Positions 21,635-34,140 of a stretch of 64,000 nt of DNA are shown in pieces. The notes under the pieces were generated by a model, which had not been told where the DNA came from, searched no databases, and saw only the letters and a program-made list of their open reading frames with translations. Position 1 is the stretch's first letter. Each line of letters starts with the position of its first letter. Source of the stretch: Copromyces sp. CBS 386.78. Its lineage: Eukaryota > Ascomycota > Sordariomycetes > Sordariales > Sordariaceae. A program made the position numbers and the translations under genes. The stretch is from contig MU839112.1 of the NCBI GenBank assembly GCA_030685235.1, positions 1 to 64,000 on the forward strand, in the 5' to 3' direction.

Positions 21635-24020
21635 TTGGTCGATGCTGTTTCACATTGCATTGCTAGGCGAACCAAAAAAGAAAAAGAAAAAGAAAAGAAA
21701 ACCTTGACAGACGGGTTTCTGGAATTGGAACGGTGTTGACGGGCATAGTTGGACGGACGGACAGACACATTCGTTGTTTATTGTTTACTTTTTGTTTTTG
21801 GCGGTTTCTTGGAAATACCCGATGCGACGACGAAACCTGGATAGGTTTCTCGTTTCATCAAAACTAACCCTTTTTACTTTTGTTCTCTGTCTGTCCTGCT
21901 TTTTCGCTATTTCACCAAAGCACGGTGCTAGCCGAAATTCGGGTGTTCATAACAGCGGGTTTGGTTGTTTTCATTCGTTTTCTTGTTCGAACCCGTTGTT
22001 GTTGTTGTTCTTGCATTGATGTCACCACTATTGCCTACTTTGGAACGAAATTACGACTACCATGAAGGAAGCAGGAAAGGGGGTGGGGCACACAAGCACA
22101 CACTTTGTTTGTGTACATTGCACAATACCACTTACCTAGCTTGGTGTTGGTTATATCAAAGCAAACTCAGTGTCTTTTTCTGCTCTCAAGACACCAATGC
22201 TACACAAGGAAACAGTGAAATCATTATGGCTTTGTCCAACTAAAGCTGGTAATACTCAATTTCTCCATCTGGAACCCAACTATTGAGTACACCGGGAGCT
22301 GGCGCTCGGATACTTGGAGACCGAGAGATCGAGTGACACCGAAATAAGGTAGCTCAGGGTAGTGTAGGCAGACGTAACCTTGTTTAATGGAGTTTAAGAT
22401 TAACTCACAATTTTGGAAGGGCTACACGGCAGAGTGAAGTGATCATCGTCATGTGAGCAATAGGTGAGAACGATTTTTGATTTTGTCGTCTCGAACGGGA
22501 TGGAGGTCAAAAACATCTGAGGGGGAGAAAAAACCTTCATCATTACGTTTGCATCTGCATTTGCATTTACCTCGATTGTATATATACATTTACATTTACA
22601 TGAGATAGCATGCCTACCTACTATGTACGCACAAGATGCAGCTGCAGGCACAAAGCATCGTGTCAAATTACAATAAACTGCACGGTATGACGAACTTCGT
22701 CTCTTCTTAGCTTGTCAAGCTCAATGCTTGAATTGGACAAGCTTCTTTGGGGTGGGTTCGGGGGAGTTGAAATCATTCGAATGCGTCGAATGAAAGACCA
22801 TGGAAAAGGGTGATCTACACCTTCTGCCAGCATATAAAATATTAGCGCGGTGAAATGGCAAAGTGGCGATAACCTTAACCTTGGTACAAAAGATGGGCCG
22901 CTTTCCTCACATCCAACCCCCTCTGAATATTGTAGGCTGGCGGTACCAAGCTAACAAGTTAAATAAATGCCTGCAGAGGTGTACGGGTGATCGACATAAG
23001 ACGCATGCATGTGTTAGGAAAAGACATCTTTTCTGCCCTTAAGGACAATGCAGAAGGGGCGTGTCTCCATAGCATGATGGGTTTCTGCTTCTGGGGGAAG
23101 GAAATCTTGCCGTGGCCGTTGGCGGTGAACCATGACCCATGACCATGACCGGCGGAGACGAGGACAAGATACGGGGAGCGAAGAGATGATGATAAAACAA
23201 GGCTCGACGGACTTCAAAAAGTGAAACCGACGAGTACAAGTAAGAAATAACTAACCGAGGTTGATTGATTCATCCATGATTTTTATTTCATTTTTTGATG
23301 TACGTTGCCGTTTTCGTCATCATCCTCATCGTCGATTTCGTAGGGATGGTATAAAATGTCTTCCGCCTACTCTGCACTTCGTTAACTTCCTCTCAACTTC
23401 CTCAAGACCCTTCAAGTGAAACGAGTGGGTAGTGGAAGAATAGTGGTCCTGGTGGTCGCTTTTGCGGGACTCATTCAACATTCCTGCCACATTACACCGA
23501 ACAGTTTTCTTCTCCCTCTTTACCTGATCGATGAAGATTGACTGGGTCCGTAAATAGGATACCGGTCTCATTCGCCTATTTCGCTTCTACGGTTCATAGA
23601 TACCATCACGTGGTCCCTCTCTTGACTTCTTTGTATCCCATGCTACACTGATACGTATTAAATCCCATCGCTACCACCTTTCCCTCCTTGGACAGATCGT
23701 CCGCAACGTGCCCGTCCTTGGACATGTCAGACCGGAGTCGCTGTAAAGATGTCCCCAATAGCACGCATAAACCCCAAGTGGTATCGTATCATATTTACCC
23801 CATTAAAAAGCCATCATGAGAACGCCGTCCATCCATCGATATCCCTTTAGCCCCCTCCATCCTCCTATTTCCATGTCAAATCCTCTTCCATTCAAGTGTC
23901 CTCAAGAGCCTCAGTGACCCTCTCAACTCGACCTTCCCAAACCGAGCGTACTCCTCACCCTCCCTATGCTTCGCCTCCAACTCCTATCCAATGCTTTCTC
24001 AACCGACATTCGACTGCCTC
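21635..24020. other. Long convergent intergenic region
   Basis: These 2.4 kb lie between two 3' ends. The first few hundred bases are T-rich and probably 3' UTR of the PH gene. Short CATTTA/CATTTG tracts occur near 22550-22600. No ORF with a plausible start, splice pattern or domain was found, and no tRNA. Confidence 0.55.
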
Positions 24021-25361
24021 CTAAAAGTTGTAGTAAGTCGAGCTGTCAAACTCCGTGTTCTGCGTGGTATCATCCCCACCGCTGCTGAAGTAGAGGTCGT
24101 TGAAGTTGCTGTTGTCGCCGCCCTCCCCGCCCAGGTCGTAGTTGATGTCCTCCATGTTGTCCATGCTTCCTGATCCGAGGTCGAAGATCTCCGCGTTCGA
24201 CATGTTGGCGTCCTCTCCTCCTCCTGCTCCGTTGCCTGGGGCGTTCGGAGGGACTGCTGCGTGGTGGCCCATGTTCGGAGCGGGTGGGTGGTTTGGGGCA
24301 TTAGTCATGTTGGCAGCTGGTTGGTGGTTCTGTTTTTGTGCCTCGCCTGGGGCAGGTGCCAGGGAGAAGGTCATGTTGGTGAAGAGAGCTTCGGCTCCTG
24401 GTACTGGCGCTTTGGCTGTAGCAGGAGGTGGTTGCGGCCCTGACGTCGTCTGATGCGGAGACTGGTTCGGCATGCTATTGTGATTAGGCGGCGCGGTCGG
24501 TCCAGATCCCGGATTCCCACCATGAAGGACCGTAGACTTGGCGTTGTGGGCTGGATGGGAGGCATGGGGCGCTGCGCTTGCTGATAGGGGAGCCTGTGAT
24601 GCTGCGGTTGCCGCATGTGCTAGTCGGGAGGCTTGACCTGGCGGCACCTTGGAATCCTTCTTCGGAGGTGCGCTAACAGGGCGTGCGGCACCCGGCCGAG
24701 GCGAGTTCTTGGGATTGGTCTTTACCAGCTTCGGGCTCGGGGAGTGCTTGGCCACGGGAGAGGCGGTAAGATCGAGTCCCATATCGGGGATGGGAGCCAC
24801 CGACTTGTTGAGAGGCGGCTTTCCGGGTCGAGTTTGAGGAGGGCTGGGACCGGCCGGAATACCGACGGTCATGGGGGCCATTGGAGCCATTGGAGCTTTG
24901 GGTGCCTTGGGAGCCATGGGCGCTGTTGGGCCCGGGAGAGACGCCGGCTTTGGTGTGGGTACCGGTCCCGGCTGAGGATTGCGCTTTTCCCGTACTTTAT
25001 TCAGATCCCTCAAGATGGCGGCCTTGGCTTGCACCTTTTTCTTCAAGTTAGCCTGCGGCTCCGGTCAACTGTTGCGTGACAAACTTACGATCTCGAACTC
25101 GACCTCATCTAGGGTAGCATTAAACTCCTCGATATTGTACTGGATACGGCTGCTATTCACAGCAGGCAACTCGGCAACCGAGCTACCACCCTCCTTTGCT
25201 AGAACTTTGAATATCTTGCCAGTTTCAACAAGCTATAACCGTCATGTTAGTCTGACCCGCTTGAATGTGAAAATGGCGACAGTTCTGCTTACCACATTGT
25301 TGTACAGCCGATCCAACTCGTCTAGGTTGAGGTTTGGCCTTGTGGGGGCTTGGGCGGTCAT
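24021..25361 (-). CDS. Probable Mediator tail subunit (Med2-like), function uncertain
   Basis: Three exons are 25361-25293, 25232-25089 and 25040 (or 25052) to 24021, about 410-414 aa. Intron 1 is 60 nt (GTAAGC, branch GACTAAC, TATAG). Intron 2 has GTAAGT and two in-frame acceptors, making it 36 or 48 nt. The 48-nt form uses a GCTAAC branch and is more plausible. The N-terminal 90 residues form amphipathic helices (LDELDRLYNNV, IEEFNATLDEVEFE, AKAAILRDLNKVREKR). The middle is Pro/Ala/Met rich with APKAPM-type repeats. The C-terminus is acidic and aromatic (MDNMEDINYDLGG, FNDLYFSS). That layout, a short helical head, a disordered middle and an acidic activation-like tail, recalls fungal Med2. 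The assignment is inference and could be wrong. The gene itself is well supported. Confidence 0.6.
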
Positions 25362-28300
25362 TTTGCAAGCCGATGATGCAAGCAAGCAAGCAAGGTTTAG
25401 GGGTGAGTTGTGTGTCGAAGTTTCTAGGAATTAAGATCGGCCGGGTTTGTGGTTGAGTTGCCTTTTCTTTGCGGTGAAGCGGATGCACCTTGCTAGTCCA
25501 GAGGTGTGATAATGGCCGCGCAGCAAAAGTTGGATGTTGGCGTATATCAATCCCGGGGAATTGTTTGGTTCGAGTGTGGGGAGACAAAGGGGATCCTCCG
25601 GGGTCAAGGGAGTCCACGCATAAATCAATTTCTATCTCGCTGTTGCTTTCCGAAAACACAATCAGGGATGGAGTCTATGATGGATATGTTTTCCGATCTT
25701 TTCAGCAGAGGTCGATTTTAATCCGGTGAAGGGTCAATATCTGGGTCAAGGATTTGGGAGACTTAAAGTGAAGGTTGTCGAAGATCAAAGGTCGAGTGAA
25801 ATCCTGGGGTCGAGGGGATACTGAATAGCAGGAAATTGAAATAGTATTGGAAATGGAAAGAATGACGGGATGATGCCCCGGTGCTGGTATTTCTGGTTCT
25901 AGCGTCGAAGTGTGCAGTCGGGTCCCTGGAACCTCTGCGCGGTTGAGGCTCTTTGTGGGGTTGAGAAGCGTGGATGCCTTGACCGCCAGCGTGCTTCCCC
26001 GAGTTGTTGGTCTTATCGTTCGTTGAAATCCAGGGGAAATCACACAGATCCAACAAAAAAACGTTGCGATGGGCTTCATCTGCTTGAACCACCAATTGCT
26101 GTCTTTTCAGCCGTTACACAACTGCAATCCACTCGGTCTTCCCCACATACTTCGAAGTCGCGGTGGCCAAACTCAGCTCGTGCCAAGAAAACGACGCGGC
26201 GCTCATGGGTCAGAACAATGGTGCTCGACTGGGTTTAGTTTGCGCTGTCAACATCTGGATTTTATCTCGGCGGGCAACAACTTTATTGTCCTTAAACTAC
26301 GGCTGCCGCGATCCCCTTCTCTTGGTATTGTTTTCTGCCATGACCGCTAGAGGGAATCATTGGACTATTCGAACTTCCACACCGGATATATACCTTATCC
26401 ATCCCCTCATTCACACAATGATGTGTCAAAGTGTTCGGCGATGACAGGCTGGCCGTTCCGTCGTGCTTTATTGGCACGTGTTGGGCGGACTGTTGAGATG
26501 AAAAGGGCGAGTCGGGTTATGCATTGGCTGCACCTGCAAGTATCACCCCGGTCTACCCACGCGTTCGACCATCCTTCTTCAGAAAACAGGCCCAGAGTGA
26601 AGAACGACAGCAAGTTTTCAGGTCTTCATCTCTCACCAGAGTCTACAATGTTGCATAATGGCATCTACAACGGCCCTACGAAGTGGCCTATCTTCAGCCC
26701 GTGATGGGGTTGTAGGGCTGGTGAAATCTACTTACTTTCGTTTCAAGAACACGCCGCGGGAGGAGCAATGCCAGGGTCGGCACAGTCGCATGGATGGTCT
26801 TGAGGGGGAAAGGAAAGCTTCCAGTTGGAGAATGGAAGAGGGGACCAAACCGAAGACCTGAACCTTGAACCTCTTGGGGATCAATATCTCTGTGGTTGGC
26901 TACCTTGGCGCCTTGCCTCCAGCCCCCGGGCCATCAACCAACAACCTCCTCCCGACCCCTCTGTACATCCCTACTAAGCTCTCGGTGTTCTGCTTCCAGG
27001 ATCAGAATAATTTGAATATGGACAGCAAGTTGATGGACGCGAATACCTACTAACCTATATCACTTCGGGTTTCTCGTATCTGTTGTTCTGAGCTATAAGC
27101 AGGTACCTACGTTAGCGCCTTGTTGGTCAATAGTCTCGATACGTCCCGTCGAAAGGAACCACATGCGGCGGCGTCCATTTACTCCACCAGAGATCCCCTT
27201 GATTCCCGTCTCCAGACTCTGCGCCAACACCAAAACACCCTGACCCTTCGTGTTTCTTTCCCTTTGAAATTGTTACAGCAGGTAGCATACTGACGGAAGA
27301 GTGGGGGTTTGATCACGAGAACCCGGCCCTACTATGTAGAGGGAAGACGGCGATGGCCAGTCTTTATACTCGGGTCGCTTGTTGCCCGTCCGTGATCCAA
27401 CCTGGAGTTCGTCCCGCCCCTCCTCCTCCGCTCTGCAAAGGTGTCTTTCTGTCCCCTTCCTCGCGTCTCAGTGGCTGCCTGTCCGCCAATCCCAGGACGA
27501 TAATGGCACCCCGTCTTCCCCTCCTCCGCCCTCCAGGCTTCTTCTTCTCAGCTCCAAAAGTCCCCCCCTTCTCCTTACCTTCTTTCCACCGAACAACACC
27601 ATCGCAGAAGAGGCCCAGACAAGTCATCTCTTCGGACCGTGCAGTTGTGAATTTCGGGGAATCTCCTTTTGGTTTTACGGCCGTTTTCCATTTGATCCCG
27701 TCTTTCTTGACTACCTATCTCACTGTTTAGTTCAAGTCATCACTGCAATTCCCCTTCTTCTTTTTTAGTTCCCTTGTCGGTGACTTGACCATCGCCAACC
27801 CATCATCCCTGTCCTCCTTCGTTCGCATCGAGCCATTCTCCGCATCGTCATCGTCCCTGGCTTCAGTTGCTGTCGCCGGCTCATTACGATCACGTACCTA
27901 TTAGGCTCTCGATACACGCCGGAATCTCCAGCCATCTTCGACACTCAGTTTCATTGACACTGGCCGTCTTGGTTCCTTCCATCTTGTGGGCGCAAACTTT
28001 GTCTGTGCACCCGCCCAACGCCAACGGCCTTCTACTCCTCAGCGAGTCCACTCCACCGAACGGCCTCCGTTTGCCATCCCATCTTGCGCTACCGCATTGC
28101 GCCCGCCCGCCTGTAACTAAAACGAGCTACAAGAACGTGGCCGAGACTCGAGCATCTTCTTCCGTCGCATCTTTCGCGCGGGGTCAATTTTTCGCAAATA
28201 AGAAGTCTGCATCTCCCCGAGTTTGATCGGTTGGGTCTTTCTCCTCCTTTGCAAGCTTCATTCAGTTTCCAGTTTCCAGTCAAAGTTGTTCGCTGGAAAT

Positions 28301-28476
28301 AACAGCAGCAGTCGCAGACGCCCGTCTACGATCACCACACTCATCCCCAATCGCTCCAACAGCTGCTTATAGTGGGGCCTGCTTCGCCAAGGAGGGTCTC
28401 TGCGCTGCTCCTCCCCCAATCATCGCCATCGCCGCTGCTCGTTGATTTCTACCAGATCCCTCGACCATTTTCCGAC
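25362..28476. other. Divergent intergenic region and long leader of PUB1
   Basis: These 3.1 kb lie between the Med2-like gene and PUB1. The region from about 27350 is pyrimidine rich and looks like a long 5' leader; it contains an ATG-initiated 125-codon frame at 27353-27730 without domain support. The remainder (25400-27300) shows nothing I can name. Confidence 0.5.
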
Positions 28477-30215
28477 ATGGCTGACGCTGGCCCGCCTCCC
28501 ACCACCGGACAGCTCCCCCCTCCACCTCAACCAAACGCAGGTGCGCCCGGCTACGAGAACGGTCAAAACAACAACTCGAATCCCGCACACATGCCTCCTC
28601 CGCCGCTGCACATCCCGCAAAACACCAATCCCATCCCCACGGCGATTACGTCGCCCATGGGTGGGAACGGTGATACGAGCGGCATCATGTCGCCCACCAG
28701 CGCCGGCAACCCCTTCGGCCGCCGCGCCGCCCCCGAGCCTAACAAGCGCGCTCTCTACGTTGGCGGCCTCGACCCCCGCGTCACCGAGGACGTCCTGAGA
28801 CAAATCTTCGAGACTACTGGTCATGTCCAAAACGTCAAGATCATTCCCGACAAGAACGTGGGTAAACCCGGCTCTGAGCAGCCACACGTTAGTTCATTTT
28901 TCACATTGGCCTTTTGAGGCTGTCAGTTCGAGTCCTTGAGGCCCAAGACATTCCGCTAACAGTCCAGGATGCACAACAGCAAAAGGGCTACAACTACGGC
29001 TTCGTCGAGTATGATGACCCCGGTGCGGCTGAGCGTGCTATGCAGACGCTCAACGGTCGCCGCGTGCATCAGTCCGTAAGTTACTATGATCCTTTGGCCA
29101 CGATCCCATAGAGCAGAGCTGACCACCGCAAACCATGCAGGAAATCCGTGTCAACTGGGCCTACCAGTCCAACAACCAGAACAAGGAGGACACCTCGGGC
29201 CACTTCCACATTTTCGTCGGAGATCTGTCTAATGAAGTCAACGACGAGGTGCTGCTTCAGGCCTTCTCTGCCTTTGGCTCCGTCTCCGAAGCTCGTGTCA
29301 TGTGGGACATGAAGACTGGCCGCTCCCGCGGCTATGGCTTCGTTGCTTTCCGTGACCGTCCCGATGCTGAGAAGGCTCTGAGCTCCATGGACGGCGAGTG
29401 GCTCGGATCTAGGGCCATTCGATGCAACTGGGCCAACCAGAAGGGCCAGCCTTCCATTGCCCAACAGCAAGCCATGCAGCAGATGGGTCTTACTCCCACT
29501 ACTCCTTATGGACATCACCACTTCCCTACCCACGGAGTTCACAGTTATGACATGATCGTCGCCCAGACCCCTGCTTGGCAGACGACCTGCTATGTCGGCA
29601 ACTTGACCCCCTATACTACTCAGAACGACCTCGTTCCTCTTTTCCAGAACTTCGGCTACGTTGTCGAGTCTCGCTTCCAGGCCGACCGCGGCTTTGCTTT
29701 CATCAAGATGGATACCCATGAGAACGCCGCCATGGCCATCTGCCAGCTCAACGGCTACCAGGTTAATGGTCGGCCTTTGAAGTGCAGCGTAAGTGATGCC
29801 CATTGATCTTGGACGGGGACATTACTGACTTTTCATGTGTAGTGGGGCAAGGACAAGACGCCCAACCCTCAGCAGTTTGACCCCAACCAGCCCTATAGCC
29901 CTCAGAGTGCCCAGACGCCTGGTTACCCCGGCACTCCCTCGACGTACTTCAACCAATATGGCAGTGAGTTTTGGTTCCGTGAGCATGCTCCCAGTTGTCA
30001 GTCACTAACGTAACGTAGACTCTTACCCTGGTCAGCAAGGTAACTACAACGGCCCCCAGGCTCAGTCACCTGCCGGCTACGGCTCTCAGATGGGCTACAA
30101 CGGCCCGCCGAGCGCTGGAGGCTATGGCCGTGGCCAGCCCGGTCCCAACGCCCAGTGGAACCAGCCGTCCCCAGCCCAGAACTTTGGCAACGGGTTTGGT
30201 GGCTACCAGGGTTAG
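28477..30215 (+). CDS. PUB1: Pub1/TIA-1-type RNA-binding protein with three RRMs
   Basis: Exons are 28477-28887 (or to 28857), 28968-29075, 29141-29788, 29843-29963 and 30019-30215, about 494 or 484 aa. RRM1 begins near residue 89 (ALYVGGLDPRVTEDVL.. GYNYGFVEYDDPGAAERAM.. EIRVNWAYQ). RRM2 begins near 194 (FHIFVGDLSNEVNDEVL.. GYGFVAFRDRPDAEKAL.. IRCNWANQK). RRM3 begins near 321 (TCYVGNLTPYTTQNDLV.. RGFAFIKMDTHENAAMAI.. LKCSWGKDK). The C-terminus is Gln/Gly/Tyr/Pro rich, prion-like as in TIA-1. Proteins of this family bind U-rich mRNA, act in mRNA stability, and enter stress granules. Most introns have GTAAGT/GTGAGT donors. The first intron has two in-frame donors 30 nt apart that alter a loop in RRM1. 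Confidence 0.93.
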
Positions 30216-32736
30216 AAGTCTAGAAGGCTTGGTGAGCAGTTGCCTGCTAGCGGTCACAGCGTGGGCTACGTCTCTTTTCCGTACTGTTGAAACGCCTCTG
30301 TTATGTCATTGTGGAAAAGTTAATGGCTTTCTCAGCTCCAACTAGAGGTGGGAGGCTTTGCGGCTGCATTCAAGTTGGGATGGTTCTTTTTTCACACGTC
30401 CAGGATGGAGAGAAGTCTTCGCTCAAGTCCGGTTGATCAAGGACTGGATTTTGGAACTGGAAGTCATTTTGTTGGGAATTTGGGAGCCTATCTTCTTTAT
30501 TTCTCTGGTCTCATGTATCACTCACTGTTCTTCCCTTTTTCTTTTACCTTTCGCCCGTCAAGTTTCGAATGCGTTTTCTTTCTCGCGCTTTCTTCTCTTT
30601 ATCTTCGTTTCTCTGAGTGATTCCCACGGGTCAATGGTTCTTTCTGCAAGTTCTTCTCCGTTTGGGTTTTGTGTAATTTCCTTCAGTTTTCTCTCTCCTC
30701 TTTTCTCAAGCTACGATCGAAACGTCTTATCTTACTCTCTTACGTTTGCAAGGTCTTTCTCTCTCGTATTCCTGATGATATGTTTCCAAAATGTTTTCCA
30801 GCGCTGGATACCGGATTTCACTCTCAAGTTAAGTCAGCTCGATGTCTTTACCAGAATGCATTACGACAAGATCTCTTCTTCCCTTTGGCGGCCTTTCAAC
30901 TTCGTCTCCTTCAGCATCTCATGTCGATCTCTACGCGAGATTCAAGGCGGCAGTTTTCTTCCGATATACCCATTGCGCGTTTCCTACCTGTTTGTACTCG
31001 TGGTTCCTTGGATGTTTCTTTACAGATACCCATTTTCCACGTTGCGTTTTCCGGTATGCGATTTCTTTTCTTCTTAACGTAGCATCATGTCCTTCAAAAT
31101 GTACGCTATACCCTTGAAGGACTTAGTAAATGAGGAGGACGGACTTGTACGGGGTCCCTACCCGGAGATGCCTACCGAGAAAGCCTCCCGATCACGGTTT
31201 GAGACTTATGGGCTGGACCAGATGTCGTTGGTAACTACCGGCTGGGACGGTTGGCTTGTTATGAGATGGAAGATGGGAGTCACGTGGATCGTCCCGATCA
31301 TAACGAGACTGAAATCCGGTATGCCACGCGTGGCAATCATGCAATAGGTAAACGGGACGGGACGAGACGGCAAGGGCAAAAGCCATCCAGTTCCTCTTAG
31401 GGCTCCCACGTGGGCTCTGACCATGTGGTGATGGCGGAGCAGACTCATGTCAAGCAGCAGTGGTTCAACCGCCCGTTCAAGCCGTCTTGTCTTACGGTTC
31501 ACCTCAAAACACCTCTTTTGCCCGCATCTGAAGGCGAGCAATAAATGCTAACCCAATAGTTAACCTAACCAGGCTTAACAACCCCTCCATGGAGTTGGAC
31601 TGACATGCTCAGAAGCTTCAAGTTTGTTTATTCCCAATGTATGGCCCAGAGGAGCTGAGCGCTTACATGCCCAGAAGGGTTGTGATGCAATCATAGGCGC
31701 TTACCAGGGTTAGGGTTTGTACCTGGTGAATGTGGCTCTTTTGGACAGCAACAAGTTGATGCCCAATCCCAATCGATCCATGAAGCGAACCAAACCATCC
31801 ATGTCAATCTCACATGCCTTGCAATTTGCAACTACCCATCGCGTTACACGCAATGCGTGAAATCTCTCAATCCGACGGGAGAAAAGGAATCAAGGACTGA
31901 ACCTAGACCTGACCTCATGTTATTATGGTTGGCTAATATCGGGTTTGTCTCCCCCATTTTGTCTCGTCCCATCCCGACATGGTTGATGTAAATTGGCAAT
32001 GGGCTTCGAACGAGAAATGGACCAGGAAAGTGATGTACAATCCCGTCCACCCAAGGGCACCCATAAGATATTACCAAAATGGGATCTCAACGGCTCGATC
32101 GGGTCAGAAACATAGGGAAATGGGGAGACACAAAGGTCAAAATAGGACATGGCCCGGGTTCCCTCTGTCAGCTTGTCAGAAGCGGTGCGGGCGTTTGAAA
32201 AAGAGTCATTGGTCCACGCGGCCACAACGGTTCGCGAGCGCTCATATGATACCCGCATTTCACCGTTCGTGATGGTGTACGGCATTTGCTCGTGAGTTGA
32301 GACGAGTGAACTTCGTTCGTGGTATCGATGGTGGCCGGGTGTAAGGAGGAAAGTGGGGAGTCGGAGAGCGGCAGCCCTGGCAGAGTGGGAGACAAGGCAA
32401 GCAAAGCAAAGCAATGGTCATTCATGCTCATGGTCATAGTTTGAGTTCGGTTCAGACTGTCATTTGTTTGTCTATTCAAGTAGGGAAGCACTGAAGCGGT
32501 AGAGAGGTATGATGTTGATGTTCATAGAGGTACTGTCAACGGACGAGGATGATACCGTCGTCATCTGCGTCCGGAGAAATCCATGAGGATTCTGTCCATC
32601 GGGTAGGTTTGTCGTCACTCCAAAACGAGCAATCAACCCCTGCCACTAACCTAATCTCTTTTTAACAAGATGGATGAACATCGCGGGGTCATCGTGAAGG
32701 TGAGGAGCTGAATGCTGATCGCTTGAACAGGATGCC
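30216..32736. other. Intergenic region before the Harbinger element
   Basis: Roughly the first 800 bp are T-rich and probably 3' flank of PUB1. A telomere-like 12-mer AGGGTTAGGGTT lies at about 31706-31717. The long frames here start with GTG or TTG and show no domain, so I call no gene. Confidence 0.5.
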
Positions 32737-32739
32737 TAG
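32737..32739 (+). repeat. Left 3-bp target-site duplication TAG
   Basis: TAG directly precedes the left terminal inverted repeat and recurs at 38377-38379 directly after the right one. Three-base duplications are usual for PIF/Harbinger elements (normally TWA). Confidence 0.7.
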
Positions 32740-33599
32740 GGGCGTGTTTGGTTCGATCAACAAAATAGAATTTTGTATAGGGAAATTATCCCTGTTAACT
32801 AATATGTTGCAAATCGTAAAATAGATCCGGCGTCGGACCTCCTTTACCCCCTATAACCCCTCTTTACCCCCCTATTAGCTTCCTGCATAGAGTTTTAGCC
32901 GTACTTCCCCTATATACGCTGTATATGTGCTTATATAAGGTTGTATCAGCTTCCTAATCTAGTATAGTAATAGTTTATTCTATTAGTTTCTATCTTAATG
33001 GGTTAAACTATAAAGATAGAGCGTTTTATTAATTAACAAGGGTATTAAAAAGAGTATTAAAGTAAGTATAAGCGAAGGTAACCCCCCCTCGAATTACGTT
33101 TCTAACTATTTATACCTAACGAAATATAATACTACTATAGATCTTATTCGATAGTGTATCTTTACGTTCTTCCTAACTATATTTCTAGCCGTCGTTGCCG
33201 TTATTTAGACTATCCGCCGTCGAAGAAGTAACGAAGTCGTATATAGATCGGTTTATATCGATAAGGATAAAAGTGAAGAGGTTATTTATAATACCCTTTA
33301 TTTAAACTATAAAATTAAATTATTTAATTTATATTATATATAATACTAACCGTTCGTCTAATTAATTGCTTAAATATTATAATATACTATTATATATAAT
33401 ACAAAATCGATATCCTTCGAATAGAAGCTTATAACCTTCTTATATATATATACCTATAATAAAACCTAGTGAAAAACTTCTTATTAATTTAACTATAATA
33501 CTGAAACGATTAGCTGTAATTTTTACAAAATTCTAGACACTATAATTCTTCTATATTATTATATTGTTAAGTTTCCCCCTCTTAATATAATATATAATT

Positions 33600-34140
33600 T
33601 AAGAAATACAGTGTCGGTACCGTATTTTAGGGATTACTTAGGCGCAATCGACAATACTTTAATTTATGTACGGGTATATAAATTAAAAATTAAAACGTAG
33701 TGAAGTCGAAAGGGATATATATATTAGAACGTAATAGTTACCGTTAATTTAAACGGTCTTTTTATATATATTCTACTGGGAATTAAAAGATTAATATACG
33801 ATTTTAGAATTATACGGTTAATATTCGATATAGGTAGCTTCGAAATCCTAAACAATAAATTTTACCTTAATAATACGGGGTATTATATACGACGTAGCAT
33901 TTTTATCTTATACTTAACGATTCGATATTATTTTAACGAATAGGGGGAAGGTGCTAATCGACTGAAGATACGAAAGGAGCTATATAATTTAAAGTATTCA
34001 AAGTATTGTATAAAAGTTAAAATCGTAATAAATATATTAAAAAGGAGGTAGAAAGTAGTAAGGTCGACTATGCCTAAATACGATATTAGGACTTAGGTAA
34101 ATATTATGTTCGTAATTACCGCGCTTTATAATTAGATTTA
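33600..34140 (+). pseudogene. Harbinger DDE transposase remnant
   Basis: One reading frame keeps the family landmarks over about 500 nt without a frameshift. These are FRDYLGAIDNTLIYVRV (first catalytic Asp, 33620-33675), FYLNNTGYYIRR (second-Asp block, 33860-33895, where the Asp is now Asn) and ILKRR followed by TAG where the family has Trp (third block, about 34035-34050). The closing MPKYDIRT..VITALYN segment (34070-34140) matches the end of HARBI1-type transposases. Most stops are TAG or TAA attributable to Trp or Gln codons, as RIP predicts. The remnant is not functional. Confidence 0.85.

Noticed and set aside
27353..27730. ATG-led 125-codon frame upstream of PUB1
   Set aside because: Composition follows the C-rich leader, no domain is seen, and overlapping frames are equally open. 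It could be a uORF but is unsupported.
30358..31077. 239-codon plus-strand frame after PUB1
   Set aside because: It starts with TTG, is T-rich and hydrophobic by composition, lies in the probable 3' flank, and has no domain.
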